A stretch of DNA of 60,190 nt from Trichloromonas sp034002365 (GTDB lineage Bacteria > Desulfobacterota > Desulfuromonadia > Desulfuromonadales > Trichloromonadaceae), in contig JAVFAR010000004.1 of NCBI GenBank assembly GCA_034002365.1, positions 1 through 60,190 on the forward strand, written 5' to 3'. Shown here piece after piece: positions 7,899 through 16,721 of this stretch; the first letter of the stretch is position 1; the number at the start of each line of letters is the position of its first letter. A program made the position numbers and the translations under genes. The notes beneath the pieces were generated by a model. The model was not told the origin of the DNA. It searched no databases and worked only from the letters and a program-made list of their open reading frames with translations.

Positions 7899-8588
7899 AT
7901 GGCTTTTATCGAAATCAATGGATTGAGCAAGCATTACCCGAGCCGGTCCGGGGCGGTCGCGGCCCTCGACGGCATCGGCCTGACCATTGACGAGGGAACC
8001 TTTCTTGGGGTCATGGGTCCTTCCGGCTCGGGCAAGAGCACCTTTCTTTCGCTGATCGGGGGGCTCTGCCACCCCACGGACGGAACCATCCGGGTTGACG
8101 GCATCGACATCTTTCGCCTGCCGCCGGAGCAGCTTGCCGACTTCCGCCGCGAATATCTCGGCTTCGTCTTTCAATCCTTCAACCTGGTTCCCTACCTGAC
8201 CGCCCTGGAAAATGTCATGCTCCCCTTGGCGGTGAAGAAACAGACCACGGTGGAGAAGCGGGAGCGGGCCTTGCAGGTGCTGGAACGGGTTGGCCTCAAG
8301 GCGCGCGCCGGTCATCTTCCGGGGGAACTTTCCGGCGGTGAACAGGAGCGGGTGGCCATCGCCCGCGCCCTGGTCAACCGGCCGCCGCTGATTCTGGCGG
8401 ACGAGCCGACCGGCAGTCTCGACACGGCCACCGCCGCGTCGATCATGGAACTCTTCGCCGAACTCAACCGGGAAGGGCAGACCATCGTCATGGTCACCCA
8501 CAACCCGGAAACGCGCGGGAACTTTCACCGCACCCTGCTGTTGCGCGACGGCCGGGTGGCCGGGGAAAGCCTTGCGACCGCCGCCTAG
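7899..8588 (+). CDS. ABC transporter ATP-binding protein, LolD/MacB type
   Basis: A 229-residue ATPase with Walker A GPSGSGKST (near residue 40), a Q-loop FQSFNLVPYLTALEN, signature LSGGEQERVAIARALVN, Walker B LILADEPTG followed by SLDTATA, and an H-loop VMVTHNPE. This is the standard LolD/FtsE-like subunit partner for FtsX-type permeases such as the gene before it. The ribosome site is weak, consistent with operon translation. Confidence 0.9.
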   Translation: MAFIEINGLSKHYPSRSGAVAALDGIGLTIDEGTFLGVMGPSGSGKSTFLSLIGGLCHPTDGTIRVDGIDIFRLPPEQLADFRREYLGFVFQSFNLVPYLTALENVMLPLAVKKQTTVEKRERALQVLERVGLKARAGHLPGELSGGEQERVAIARALVNRPPLILADEPTGSLDTATAASIMELFAELNREGQTIVMVTHNPETRGNFHRTLLLRDGRVAGESLATAA

Positions 8589-8597
8589 GATGGCCTC

Positions 8598-8849
8598 ATG
8601 CTCCTGCTGCTGCTCATACTCCTCGGCCTGCTCGTCTATGCCCTGCTGGCCGAGTTGGAGAAAAGCCGCGAGCCGCTGCCGCCGCCGGCGGAATCCTGCC
8701 CCGGCTGCGCCCGGCCGGTGGCGGGAGACTGGCTGATCTGCCCCCAGTGCCGGACCCTGTTGCGCGAAGTCTGTTCGGGCTGCGGCCGGAGGCACGCGCT
8801 CGGCCATCGTTTCTGCCCCTTTTGCGGACGGCCCGGAGAACGCCGGTGA
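8598..8849 (+). CDS. Small membrane protein with double zinc ribbon
   Basis: An 83-residue protein with an N-terminal helix (MLLLLLILLGLLVYALLAEL) and four CxxC pairs (CPGC, CPQC, CSGC, CPFC) that would form two zinc ribbons. Its GTGA stop/start overlap with the next gene, also membrane plus zinc ribbon, indicates joint translation. It probably belongs to the ABC exporter operon as an assembly or regulatory factor. The function is unknown. Confidence 0.7.
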   Translation: MLLLLLILLGLLVYALLAELEKSREPLPPPAESCPGCARPVAGDWLICPQCRTLLREVCSGCGRRHALGHRFCPFCGRPGERR

Positions 8850-9130
8850 AGCGTTTCCTCATTCCCCTGACCCTGATTGGCGCGGCCCTGACGGTATTCG
8901 CCTACAACTATCAGGGTTATTGCCGTGGACGCTGCACTCTGCGCGGCTTCGGCCTGTTCGGTCCTTTCGAACAGGGCATGCTCCTTTTTCTCCCCCTTTT
9001 GTTGCTCCTTATCGGCATCCTCAAATGGCGCCAGTGTCGGCGGCGCGCCGCTTCCCGCTGCTCTTGCGGCGCGGGGCTGGCCGAAAACTGGAGCTACTGT
9101 CCCGTCTGCGGCGCTTCCCGCCGCCGCTGA
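8846..9130 (+). CDS. Small membrane protein with C-terminal zinc ribbon
   Basis: About 94 residues from the GTG that overlaps the previous stop (GTGA). It has two hydrophobic segments (FLIPLTLIGAALTVFAY and GMLLFLPLLLLLIGILKW), a basic stretch, then CSCGAGLAENWSYCPVCG, a single zinc ribbon. It is the last gene of the exporter operon. A reading frame extending back to 8747 exists but overlaps the previous gene too far to be real. Confidence 0.6.
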   Translation: MKRFLIPLTLIGAALTVFAYNYQGYCRGRCTLRGFGLFGPFEQGMLLFLPLLLLLIGILKWRQCRRRAASRCSCGAGLAENWSYCPVCGASRRR

Positions 9131-9240
9131 TCCTCTCCAAGTCTCTTTGGTCGCATCCCTTGAAATAGCCCCCCGGCTGTGGTAACACATCCTGAGATTT
9201 CTAATCCGAAGATGTGTTTTTGTCGCGACCGGGGGCCGTC

Positions 9241-10785
9241 ATGTCCAAGTATTTAATCCTTTTGCTGATTTTGTCCGCGTTGCTGACCGGTTGCGCCGTC
9301 AACCCGGTGACCGGTAAAAACGAGTTGCGGCTGGTGCCGGAGACGACCGAGATCAACCTCGGCGCCGAGCAATATGCCCCGAGCCGTCAGATGCAGGGGG
9401 GGGATTACACCGTCGATGCCGAGCTCTCCGCCTATGTTTCCGGCGTCGGCAAACGCCTGGCGGCGGTGAGCGACCGGGGACTGCCCTACGAATTTACGGT
9501 CATCAACGATTCGACCCCCAATGCCTGGGCGCTGCCGGGCGGGAAGATCGCCATCAACCGCGGGTTGCTGGTCGAGCTCAAGAGCGAGGCGGAACTGGCG
9601 GCGGTGCTCGGCCACGAAATTGTCCACTCGGCGGCCCGGCACGGCGCCAAGGGGATGGAGCGCGGCATGTTGATGCAGGGGGTGGTTCTTGCCACTCAGA
9701 TCGCCTCGGCCAACAGTGAGTTCGCCAATCTGGCGGTGGGCGGCGCGGCGGCGGCGAGCCAGATGATCGGCCAGAAGTACAGCCGCGATGCCGAGCGGGA
9801 GGCCGACTACTACGGCATGAAATATATGTACAAGGCCGGTTACGATACCCAGGCCGCCGTCACCTTGCAGGAAACCTTCGTGCGGCTGTCCGAGGGGCGC
9901 AATCAGGACTGGCTCTCCGGCCTTTTTTCCAGCCATCCGCCGTCGATGGAGCGGGTGCTGGCCAACCGCGAATCCCTCAAGGAGTTTCCTCCCGGCGGCG
10001 ATCGCGGGGATGAGCGTTACCGGCAAAAGATCGCCGGTCTGCTCAAGAGCCGCGAGGCCTACGCCGCCCACGATCAGGGGCGGGAAGCGCTGCAAAAAAA
10101 ACAGCCGGCCCAGGCGTTGGCCCTGGCCGAGAAGGCCTTGCAGATCGAACCGCGGGAGGGATTGTTTCATGCCCTGCGCGGTGACGCCCAGTTTGCCCAG
10201 GGGCAGTATCGGGAGGCTGAGGCCAGCTACAATAACGCCTTGGCGCGCAACGGCGACTATTTTCATTTTTACGCCAAACGCGGGCTGGCCCGGGAGAAAC
10301 TGGGGCAGGCGGAGGCCGCCCGGGCCGACCTGGAAAGGAGCGTGAAGCTGCTGCCGACGGCGACAGCCCTCAATTCTCTGGGGGAGTTGACCCTGGCCCA
10401 AGGGGACCGGAACAAGGCGAAGCAGTATTTCGCCGCCGCCGCCGGTTCCAGTTCTCCCGAGGGGAGGGCCGCCGCCAGTTCCCTGGCCCGCCTCGATCTG
10501 GCGGACAATCCGCAAAAGTACTTGAAACTGCGCTTGGGACGGGATGCCGCCGGTTATCTGACCGCCGAGATTTCCAATCCCACCGGCCTGCCGGTGACCG
10601 CCATCCGTTACCAGGTGCAGTACGTTGATAACGGAGGAAAGCGGCGGCAGGCCACCTTCGATCTTTCCGGCACCCTGGCTCCCGGGCGGGGAGCGCGGGT
10701 GAAGACGGGGATCGGTCCGTTGAGCGAGCGGGCCGTACAACAGGGTGTGCGCGGGGCCGTTGTCCGGGCGAAAATCATCGAATAA
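9241..10785 (+). CDS. M48 metalloprotease with TPR domain, BepA-like lipoprotein
   Basis: A 514-residue periplasmic protease. The signal peptide ends in the lipobox LLTGC (Cys about residue 18), followed by AVNPVTGKNELRLV, the hallmark of this family. The zinc site is HEIVHSAARH (HExxH), with the third ligand in SRDAEREADYYG. The C-terminal half contains TPR-like repeats (KAMEK/AEKALQIEPREG and later AEASYNNAL) and a final beta-rich domain. The BepA/YfgC family takes part in outer-membrane protein quality control. The gene is monocistronic, with a weak ribosome site. Confidence 0.88.
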   Translation: MSKYLILLLILSALLTGCAVNPVTGKNELRLVPETTEINLGAEQYAPSRQMQGGDYTVDAELSAYVSGVGKRLAAVSDRGLPYEFTVINDSTPNAWALPGGKIAINRGLLVELKSEAELAAVLGHEIVHSAARHGAKGMERGMLMQGVVLATQIASANSEFANLAVGGAAAASQMIGQKYSRDAEREADYYGMKYMYKAGYDTQAAVTLQETFVRLSEGRNQDWLSGLFSSHPPSMERVLANRESLKEFPPGGDRGDERYRQKIAGLLKSREAYAAHDQGREALQKKQPAQALALAEKALQIEPREGLFHALRGDAQFAQGQYREAEASYNNALARNGDYFHFYAKRGLAREKLGQAEAARADLERSVKLLPTATALNSLGELTLAQGDRNKAKQYFAAAAGSSSPEGRAAASSLARLDLADNPQKYLKLRLGRDAAGYLTAEISNPTGLPVTAIRYQVQYVDNGGKRRQATFDLSGTLAPGRGARVKTGIGPLSERAVQQGVRGAVVRAKIIE

Positions 10786-10822
10786 ACAAGATGTTGGAAT
10801 TTATTTCTCAAGTGAGGTGACA

Positions 10823-11368
10823 ATGTTTCTCGAGCTCTTGCGGCAACGCCGCAGTATCCGTAAATTTCAGCCGGCACCGGTGCCGCCGGAAAAGACCGCG
10901 CAACTGGTGGAAGCGATGCTCCGTTCTCCCTCCTCCCGGGGATTCGATCCCTGGCACTTCGTCGTCGTCGATGATCCGGCGGTGCTCAAGGAACTGGGCG
11001 CGGCCAAGGAGCATGGTTCCGCTTTTCTCGCCGAGGCGCCTCTGGTCATCGTCGTCTGCGCCGACCCCTCCCTTTCCGATGTCTGGGTCGAGGATTGTTC
11101 CATCGCCTCGGTCATCCTCCATCTGACCGCCGCCTCCCTGGGGCTGGGAAGCTGCTGGGTGCAGATCCGTCAGCGCCGTCACGATGCCGCCCTCAGCGCC
11201 AATGATTATCTGGCGCAGCTTCTCGGCCTGCCCGCAAATTTTCAGGTCGAGGCGATGGTCGGGATCGGTTATCCGGCCGAGGAGAAGTCCCCCCATCCTC
11301 GCCAGGACCTGCATTTCGACCGCGTGGCCTTGAATCGTTACGGCCGGCCCTGGAGCGAAAAAGAATAG
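10823..11368 (+). CDS. Nitroreductase-family flavoprotein
   Basis: A 181-residue nitroreductase-fold protein with the FMN phosphate-binding start LRQRRSIRKFQ, the PSSRGFDPWHFVVV strand and the later LGSCWVQIRQR segment. Members use FMN and NAD(P)H to reduce nitro compounds, quinones or other acceptors. The ATG follows AAGTGAGGTGACA. The substrate cannot be predicted. It is about 35 bases after the M48 protease gene in the same direction and may be co-transcribed. Confidence 0.85.
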   Translation: MFLELLRQRRSIRKFQPAPVPPEKTAQLVEAMLRSPSSRGFDPWHFVVVDDPAVLKELGAAKEHGSAFLAEAPLVIVVCADPSLSDVWVEDCSIASVILHLTAASLGLGSCWVQIRQRRHDAALSANDYLAQLLGLPANFQVEAMVGIGYPAEEKSPHPRQDLHFDRVALNRYGRPWSEKE

Positions 11369-11479
11369 ATTTCGCCGTTTTTTTCTATCCGTTGCGCCCT
11401 TTGTTTGAAATGACTAACCAGGAACGGTATGCTGTTCCGGCCGTTTTGCCGGCATATCATTCTTTTCTGGGAGGGCAAC

Positions 11480-12028
11480 ATGACGGATCAGCACGAAATC
11501 ATCCGATTTATCGACGACTATCTGCGCACGCACGACCTGGAAGGACTGGCGGTCGCCGATGCCGCCCGGCTGCTGAACGAGGCCGGGCTCTTGCCGGATG
11601 ACGGGCAGAATCCCGGCGAACCGCTGCGCAAGCTGCTGCGCGACGGAGAGATTCCCCATGCCCGCAAAGAGCAGGGGCGCTGGTTCATTCCCGCTTCCGG
11701 CGCGGCCGCAAGCGAAACCTCCCCGTCCGTGACGGCGGTCACCGGCGTGGGACGCCTGAAAATCCTCTTGCGACTGCTTTATGCGATCCTCTTCTTGCTG
11801 GTTTTTGAAATCCTCCGGCTTGTTGTGCAGGTGACGGTCCTGGGGCAGTATCTCTATCTGCTGGTGGTCGGCACCCCCAGTGAGCCGCTGCGCAAGTTCG
11901 GTTCACGGGTGGCCGATTATTCCTATCGAGTCATCCGCTATCTGACACTCAACGAGAATGAGCGGCCATATCCTTTCACCCGCTTCCCGGGGGAGATCGA
12001 GCCACCGGATTCCGAAGCCCGGTTCTGA
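11480..12028 (+). CDS. DUF4389 membrane protein
   Basis: A 182-residue protein. The N-terminal 80 residues are soluble and helical (IIRFIDDYLRTHDLEGLAVA, then LLRDGEIPHARKEQGRWFIP, which resembles a small winged-helix). A hydrophobic region (LLRLLYAILFLLVFEILRLV and on) and the conserved end YRVIRYLTLNENERPYPF mark DUF4389. The function is unknown. The start follows GGGAGGGCAAC. It ends at a hairpin terminator shared with a convergent gene. Confidence 0.75.
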   Translation: MTDQHEIIRFIDDYLRTHDLEGLAVADAARLLNEAGLLPDDGQNPGEPLRKLLRDGEIPHARKEQGRWFIPASGAAASETSPSVTAVTGVGRLKILLRLLYAILFLLVFEILRLVVQVTVLGQYLYLLVVGTPSEPLRKFGSRVADYSYRVIRYLTLNENERPYPFTRFPGEIEPPDSEARF

Positions 12029-12036
12029 GAAAATGA

Positions 12037-12072
12037 AAACAGCCTGTCCAGACCATTCCAGACAGGCTGTTT
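12037..12072. terminator. Bidirectional terminator between convergent genes
   Basis: Arms AAACAGCCTGTC (12037-12048) and GACAGGCTGTTT (12061-12072) pair over 12 bases, with A-rich DNA on the left and T-rich DNA on the right. It separates the DUF4389 gene from the SprA-related gene on the other strand. Confidence 0.8.
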
Positions 12073-12092
12073 CTTTATGGTATGAGGTTCAA

Positions 12093-12737
12093 TCAGGCAT
12101 ACAGGCGGATGGAACGGGTTTGGGACCGGGGGGGATTTTCTGGGGGAGATTCCTGGGTGAGGGCCGCCTCCGCGGTTTTTTCGCCGCGACTCCGAATGCT
12201 CTCCGGCCCCTGGGTCTCTTCGGTCCCTTCCTCTCGGCGCATGGCTTGCAATTCGGATTGGGCCTTCATTTCCATGCGCATCGCCGCCGCCGCGACTTGG
12301 CGGTCCTGGGGGGAGGGGTCGGCCGGAGCGAGAGCGGCGGAGCGTACCACCCGGGCCTTTTGGATGCTCGCTTGCGGGTCGCCGGAAACCGGCGAAACAT
12401 CGATGGGAACTTCTCCGGCGACGGCGTAGCGCTTGCCGTCCGGTCCCTGCTTGTAGCTGTAACTCGGACCGCCGGCGTATTGTCCACCGGCGGCGGAGTG
12501 GGCGGCTTCGTGAGCGCGAACGCGGCGATCGGCGCTTGCCAGCTGCAGAATCTGTTGCGCTTCGCGGCTAATGCTGACCTTGTCTTTGGCCGAAGAGGGG
12601 AAGGAGGCAGCGTCTCCACCCCCGGTTTCCCGGCGGCGGTCTGCACCGGCTCCCTGCTCCTGTCCGGTGGCGGGATTGCGCGGGTAGCCCGTGAGGGAAT
12701 TGACCGGATAGGTTGTCGCTTCGCTGATTTCCGCCAT
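12093..12737 (-). CDS. SprA-related putative metalloprotease
   Basis: A 214-residue protein. The conserved core VRAHEAAHSAAGGQYAGGPS (HExxH at about residue 75) followed by YAVAGEVPIDVSPVSGDPQA and ADPSPQDRQVAAAA identifies the SprA-related family, which is predicted to be a zinc metallopeptidase. The first 60 residues and the last 60 are low-complexity and charged. No signal peptide is seen. It is monocistronic on the minus strand. The biological role of this family is not established. Confidence 0.8.
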   Translation of the reverse strand: MAEISEATTYPVNSLTGYPRNPATGQEQGAGADRRRETGGGDAASFPSSAKDKVSISREAQQILQLASADRRVRAHEAAHSAAGGQYAGGPSYSYKQGPDGKRYAVAGEVPIDVSPVSGDPQASIQKARVVRSAALAPADPSPQDRQVAAAAMRMEMKAQSELQAMRREEGTEETQGPESIRSRGEKTAEAALTQESPPENPPRSQTRSIRLYA

Positions 12738-12936
12738 GGATCGGACCTGCTCTGTCGCTGAAGTTAGAATCCTGTTTACAGATTAACCCTTTTTCCCGGT
12801 TAAAATCAAGCCGCGACGGGAAGAACAGGGTCCGGAGCTTTCCTGCGCGGGGGATCCCCCGGGTGGGTGCAAAGTTTGCATAGCGCTACTGGAAATCACT
12901 TGCTGCAATGAAAATACAATTTCGAGGGAGGATCCC

Positions 12937-13788
12937 ATGGCTGACCAACTCTGTGAAATCGTCGAATCGATGTATAACCTGCCGCCCATGCCGGCGGTGG
13001 CTTCCCGTGTTCTGGAAATGTTGCAATCAGCGGACTACACGGCGGAATCCCTGGCCGGGCTGATCGCCTGCGACCCGGTTCTCTCGGGCCGTTTGCTGAG
13101 TATGGCCAATTCCGCCTTTTACGGCGTGCGAACCGAAGTCTCCACGATTCCGCGAGCGGTGGTCATTCTGGGGGAAGAGGCGCTCCGCAGTCTGGTTCTC
13201 ACCGCCAGCCTGAAATCTTTCGGCAGTGATCCCGGTCCGATCCAGAAACGTCTCTGGGAGGATGCCGTCGGCGGCGCCCTGGCGGCCCGGTTGGTTGCCC
13301 GGGACTTTAATTCCACCAATGCGGAAGAAGCCTTTCTCGCCGGTCTCTTCCGGCACATCGGCAAGCTGGTGATGTATGATTTCGATCCCGCCCTCTATCA
13401 GCGCCTGCTGGCTCTGGTCGATGCCGGAGAAGCGCAGGCGGATGCGCTTGAAAAGGAATGGTTTCATTTTCCCCATGCCATGATCAGCGCCGCCGTGCTG
13501 GAAAAGTGGAAATTCAACCCCACCTTCATTCAGGCGACCCTGCATCATGACCGCCTCGACTTTTCTCCGGGCGTTTACCCTGCCGCTTACCGGTTGGCGG
13601 CCACGGTGAATGTCGCCGGCAGTCTGTGCCGCGCCCTGGGTATCGGCCAGGCCGGGCCCGACACCGAAATGAGGCTTTCCCAGGTTCCCGGGGCCTTGAG
13701 CCTCGGGATTCCCTATGGACAGATGAAGAAGATGCTGGCCGATCTGGAGACGATTTTTCAGGAAAATACCTCGGTATTTTTCGACTGA
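12937..13788 (+). CDS. HDOD-domain signalling protein
   Basis: A 283-residue protein filling one HDOD domain: MYNLPPMPAVASRVLEMLQS, then LAGLIACDPVLSGRLLSMANSA and VILGEEALRSLVL. The HD residues are mostly degenerate, as is usual in HDOD (LAGLFRHIGKLVMYDF retains H-x-G-K). HDOD proteins are regulators in motility, type IV pili and cell-cycle signalling. The pilus prepilin peptidase gene starts 12 bases later, so a link to pilus function is plausible. A strong ribosome site, GAGGGAGGATCCC, precedes it. Confidence 0.88.
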   Translation: MADQLCEIVESMYNLPPMPAVASRVLEMLQSADYTAESLAGLIACDPVLSGRLLSMANSAFYGVRTEVSTIPRAVVILGEEALRSLVLTASLKSFGSDPGPIQKRLWEDAVGGALAARLVARDFNSTNAEEAFLAGLFRHIGKLVMYDFDPALYQRLLALVDAGEAQADALEKEWFHFPHAMISAAVLEKWKFNPTFIQATLHHDRLDFSPGVYPAAYRLAATVNVAGSLCRALGIGQAGPDTEMRLSQVPGALSLGIPYGQMKKMLADLETIFQENTSVFFD

Positions 13789-13799
13789 CGGAGAGACCC

Positions 13800-14579
13800 A
13801 TGCCCATGGAGTATTACCTGCTGCTCGGCTTCGCTTTCGTCCTCGGCGCGGTGGCCGGATCCTTTCTCAACGTCTGCATCTATCGCATTCCTGCCGGCGA
13901 GTCGATTGTTTCTCCCCGTTCCCGCTGTCCCCGGTGCGGGGCGCCGATCCGCTGGTACCAGAACATTCCCATTCTCAGCTGGATTTTTCTGCGCGGACGC
14001 TGTGCGAGCTGTCAGGTGCGCATCCCGGTCCGGTACGCTCTGGTCGAAGCCTTGACCGGTCTGCTTTTCGCGATGGTTCTCTACTATTTCGGGATCCAAT
14101 GGGCCACCGTGGTCTTCTGGGTTTTCGTCTCTCTGCTGGTCACCATCACCTTTATCGACCTCGACCATCAGATTATCCCCGATATCATCAGCCTGCCGGG
14201 GATCGTCCTCGGTTTCGGCGCTTCCTTCCTGCTTCCCCGGGTGAGCTGGAGCGACTCCCTGCTCGGCATTCTTCTCGGTGGCGGCAGCCTCTTTCTGGTG
14301 GCGGTCGGCTACGAGTTTCTGACCAAGAAAGAGGGGATGGGAGGCGGGGATATCAAGCTCTTGGCCATGCTCGGTGCGTTTCTCGGCTGGAAGGCGGTGC
14401 TGCCGATCATTTTTGTCTCATCGCTCCTCGGCACCCTGGTCGGCGTGCCGTTGATGCTGGTCAAGGGTGCCGACGGCAAGCTGGCGATTCCCTTTGGCCC
14501 TTTTTTGGCGGGGGGGGCGGTCATCTGGCTGTTTTGGGGGGAGTCTTTGGCCGGCTGGTATCTGCAACGGTTTCTTTGA
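13800..14579 (+). CDS. pilD: Prepilin peptidase / N-methyltransferase
   Basis: A 259-residue membrane aspartyl protease that cleaves and N-methylates type IV prepilins. The cytoplasmic methyltransferase loop has two CxxC pairs (CPRCGAPIRWYQ and CASCQVRIPVRYALVE). The catalytic aspartates lie in FIDLDHQIIPD and in GMGGGDIKLLAMLGAFLG (GxGxxD). Seven to eight hydrophobic helices are seen. The start is ATG 13800, with a second ATG two codons on. It is placed just before the pilM-Q cluster, as expected. Confidence 0.95.
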   Translation: MPMEYYLLLGFAFVLGAVAGSFLNVCIYRIPAGESIVSPRSRCPRCGAPIRWYQNIPILSWIFLRGRCASCQVRIPVRYALVEALTGLLFAMVLYYFGIQWATVVFWVFVSLLVTITFIDLDHQIIPDIISLPGIVLGFGASFLLPRVSWSDSLLGILLGGGSLFLVAVGYEFLTKKEGMGGGDIKLLAMLGAFLGWKAVLPIIFVSSLLGTLVGVPLMLVKGADGKLAIPFGPFLAGGAVIWLFWGESLAGWYLQRFL

Positions 14580-14734
14580 CAGGCCTCAGCCTGGGTGCAA
14601 ACTCGGCTACCGATGAAAATTTTTTTGGCCACATTTGGTGCAGTAGCTCTTCGGGGTGCTCATCATATTGTGTATTGGATGAAAAAGTTACGGTATTCCA
14701 ATGGGTTTGAAATGGTAATTGAGGTTAAATTGTA

Positions 14735-14769
14735 TTGACTGTAGCCTGTAGTTATCTATACATTGTATA
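14735..14769 (+). promoter_or_regulatory. Sigma-70 promoter with palindrome over the -10 box
   Basis: TTGACT (14735-14740) and TATACA (14757-14762) are separated by 16 bases. The -10 box is the left arm of a perfect 13-bp dyad, TATACA-T-TGTATA (14757-14769). A protein bound here would block RNA polymerase. The first gene downstream encodes a small XRE-type DNA-binding protein, so self-repression, possibly extending to the pil genes, is the simple reading. Confidence 0.65.
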
Positions 14770-14810
14770 CAGTTTGTATTAATTTACTTCCGCTGGGATG
14801 GTCTGATTTC

Positions 14811-15008
14811 ATGTCCAATCGTGTCAAGGAAATCCGCGAAAGCCTGCTCATGAGCAAGGCTGAACTGGCGCGCAAAGCCGGTGTTTCCCCTTTGACCGTC
14901 GATCGCATCGAGCGTGGGGAGCCCTGCCGGATGGCGACGATGCGCAAGATTATTTTTGCGCTGGGATTTGATCTCGGCGACCGGGAACGGGTATTTCCCG
15001 AACAATGA
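14811..15008 (+). CDS. Small XRE-family transcription regulator
   Basis: A 65-residue protein that is little more than one helix-turn-helix: VKEIRESLLMSKAELARKAG, VSPLTVDRIERGEPCRMATM, RKIIFALGF. It lies 83 bases before pilM and directly behind a strong promoter with an embedded palindrome. A small HTH protein here is likely to regulate the pilus operon or itself. Geobacter-type genomes are known to carry such a gene before pilM. The start ATG at 14811 is preferred over an in-frame upstream ATG at 14763 that would lie on the palindrome. Confidence 0.85.
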   Translation: MSNRVKEIRESLLMSKAELARKAGVSPLTVDRIERGEPCRMATMRKIIFALGFDLGDRERVFPEQ

Positions 15009-15091
15009 TGAAAAGTGGCACATGTTTTGCCCGGGGTTTGCGGCAGGACATCAGGTCGGTCGTTCATCACCTATTGAGTCAGGGTCTTTCA

Positions 15092-16150
15092 ATGCTATTC
15101 AGGGCCAAAAAAGACGTCGTCGGCATCGATATCGGATCGAGCTCCGTCAAGCTGGTTCAGCTGCACCAGCTCAAGGGCGGCTATGAGCTGCAGACCCTCG
15201 GGGTCGCGCCCTTGCCGCCGGAGGCGATCGTTGATAATGCCATCATGGACTCCGGCGCGGTCGTCGGGGTCATCCGTAACCTGTTGGACAGCCTCAAGGT
15301 CAAGATTAAAAATGTCGCGACCTCGGTTTCCGGCCATTCCGTCATTATCCGCAAGATCCAGTTGCCGGTCATGACCGAAGCGGAAATGGAAGCGTCCATC
15401 CAGTGGGAGGCCGAGCAGTACATCCCCTTCGAAATTTCCGAAGTCAATCTGGACTTCCAGATCCTTGGTCCCGATCAGCGGGATCCGTCGTTGATGAACG
15501 TGATTCTGGTCGCGGCCAAGAAAGAGTTCGTCAACGACCATGTGGCGGTTTTCAAGGAATGCGGCCTGACTCCGGTGGTGATGGATATCGACTGCTTTGC
15601 CATCGAAAATGCCTTTGAAGCCAATTACGGATTCGAGGATGACGAAATCATCGCGCTGGTGAATATGGGGGCTTCGGCGATGAACGTCAACGTTCTCAAG
15701 GCCGGGAAGTCCGTCTTCACCCGCGACATCCAGGTCGGCGGCAACATGTACAACGAAGAAATCCAGAAGCGCCTGGGATTGAGCGGTGATGAGGCCGAAG
15801 AAGTCAAGCTGGGGGGCGTGCTGGAAGAGGTCGATCCGGACGTTGTCCGGGAGGTGGTCAACGACACCACCGAGAGCCTCGCGCAAGAAGTTCAACGCTC
15901 TTTCGACTTTTTCTCAGCCACCTCCTCCGACGAAAAGGTGCAGAAGCTGTACATCACCGGCGGCGTTTCGAAAACCCCCAATGTTCAGGAATATCTTCGG
16001 ACACAATTGGGGATTCCTGTCGAGTTGCTCGATCCCTTCCGCATGATCAAGGTCAGCGATAAGGATTTTGACCCGGAATATCTCCAGGCGGTGGGGCCGT
16101 TGTTTTCCGTCGCCATGGGTCTTGCCATGAGGAGGTTGGGCGACAAATGA
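15092..16150 (+). CDS. pilM: Type IV pilus inner-membrane platform protein PilM
   Basis: A 352-residue actin-like cytoplasmic protein. The nucleotide-binding fold is seen in VVGIDIGSSSVKLVQL and later ALVNMGASAMNVNVL and LYITGGVSKTPNVQEYL. PilM binds the N-terminal tail of PilN and links the cytoplasmic motor to the periplasmic alignment complex. The start ATG 15092 gives the usual MLFRAKKDVVGID beginning. The stop overlaps the pilN start as ATGA. Confidence 0.95.
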   Translation: MLFRAKKDVVGIDIGSSSVKLVQLHQLKGGYELQTLGVAPLPPEAIVDNAIMDSGAVVGVIRNLLDSLKVKIKNVATSVSGHSVIIRKIQLPVMTEAEMEASIQWEAEQYIPFEISEVNLDFQILGPDQRDPSLMNVILVAAKKEFVNDHVAVFKECGLTPVVMDIDCFAIENAFEANYGFEDDEIIALVNMGASAMNVNVLKAGKSVFTRDIQVGGNMYNEEIQKRLGLSGDEAEEVKLGGVLEEVDPDVVREVVNDTTESLAQEVQRSFDFFSATSSDEKVQKLYITGGVSKTPNVQEYLRTQLGIPVELLDPFRMIKVSDKDFDPEYLQAVGPLFSVAMGLAMRRLGDK

Positions 16151-16710
16151 TTCATATCAATCTATTGCCCATTCGGGCCTCCCAGAAAAAAGACAAGTTG
16201 CGCGGCCAGTTGCTGGTGACGCTGCTCGCGCTGATTCTGACTGCCGGCGCCTGCGGGGTGGTTTACTCGTCCCTGAACAGCCAGATCAACGAGATGAAAG
16301 CGGAAATTGCCCGCAAGGAACAGCGGTTGCAGTCGCTGAAGAAGACCCTGGGCGAGGTGGCCGAATTCAAGAAGAAAAAAGAAGAGCTGGTCGGCAAACT
16401 CGATATTCTCGACAAGCTCAAACAGGCCAAAAGCGGGCCGGTTCATTTGCTGGATCAGTTGAGCCAGTCCCTGAGCGAGAAGCTCTGGATCACCTCTTTC
16501 AAGGAATCCGGCGGCGCCATTACCTTGAGCGGCCTGGCCCTCAACGAGGAGATGGTGGCGCAGTTCCTGAAAAACCTCGAAGCTTCTCCGTATTACAAAA
16601 ACGTCGAACTCCAGGTGATCGAGGAGGCCAATCAGTCGGGTGTCCGGGTTAATAAATTCAATGTTGTCGCCAAGGTGGAAGCCTCGGCCGGCAAGCCTGT
16701 CCAGCGATGA
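16147..16710 (+). CDS. pilN: Type IV pilus alignment protein PilN
   Basis: A 187-residue bitopic protein. The conserved N-terminal tail MIHINLLPIRASQKK (the INLLP motif binds PilM) is followed by one membrane helix (QLLVTLLALILTAGACGVVY), a coiled coil (about residues 45-90) and a small periplasmic ferredoxin-like domain. It starts inside the pilM stop codon. Confidence 0.95.
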   Translation: MIHINLLPIRASQKKDKLRGQLLVTLLALILTAGACGVVYSSLNSQINEMKAEIARKEQRLQSLKKTLGEVAEFKKKKEELVGKLDILDKLKQAKSGPVHLLDQLSQSLSEKLWITSFKESGGAITLSGLALNEEMVAQFLKNLEASPYYKNVELQVIEEANQSGVRVNKFNVVAKVEASAGKPVQR

Positions 16711-16721
16711 AAGGGTAAGCC

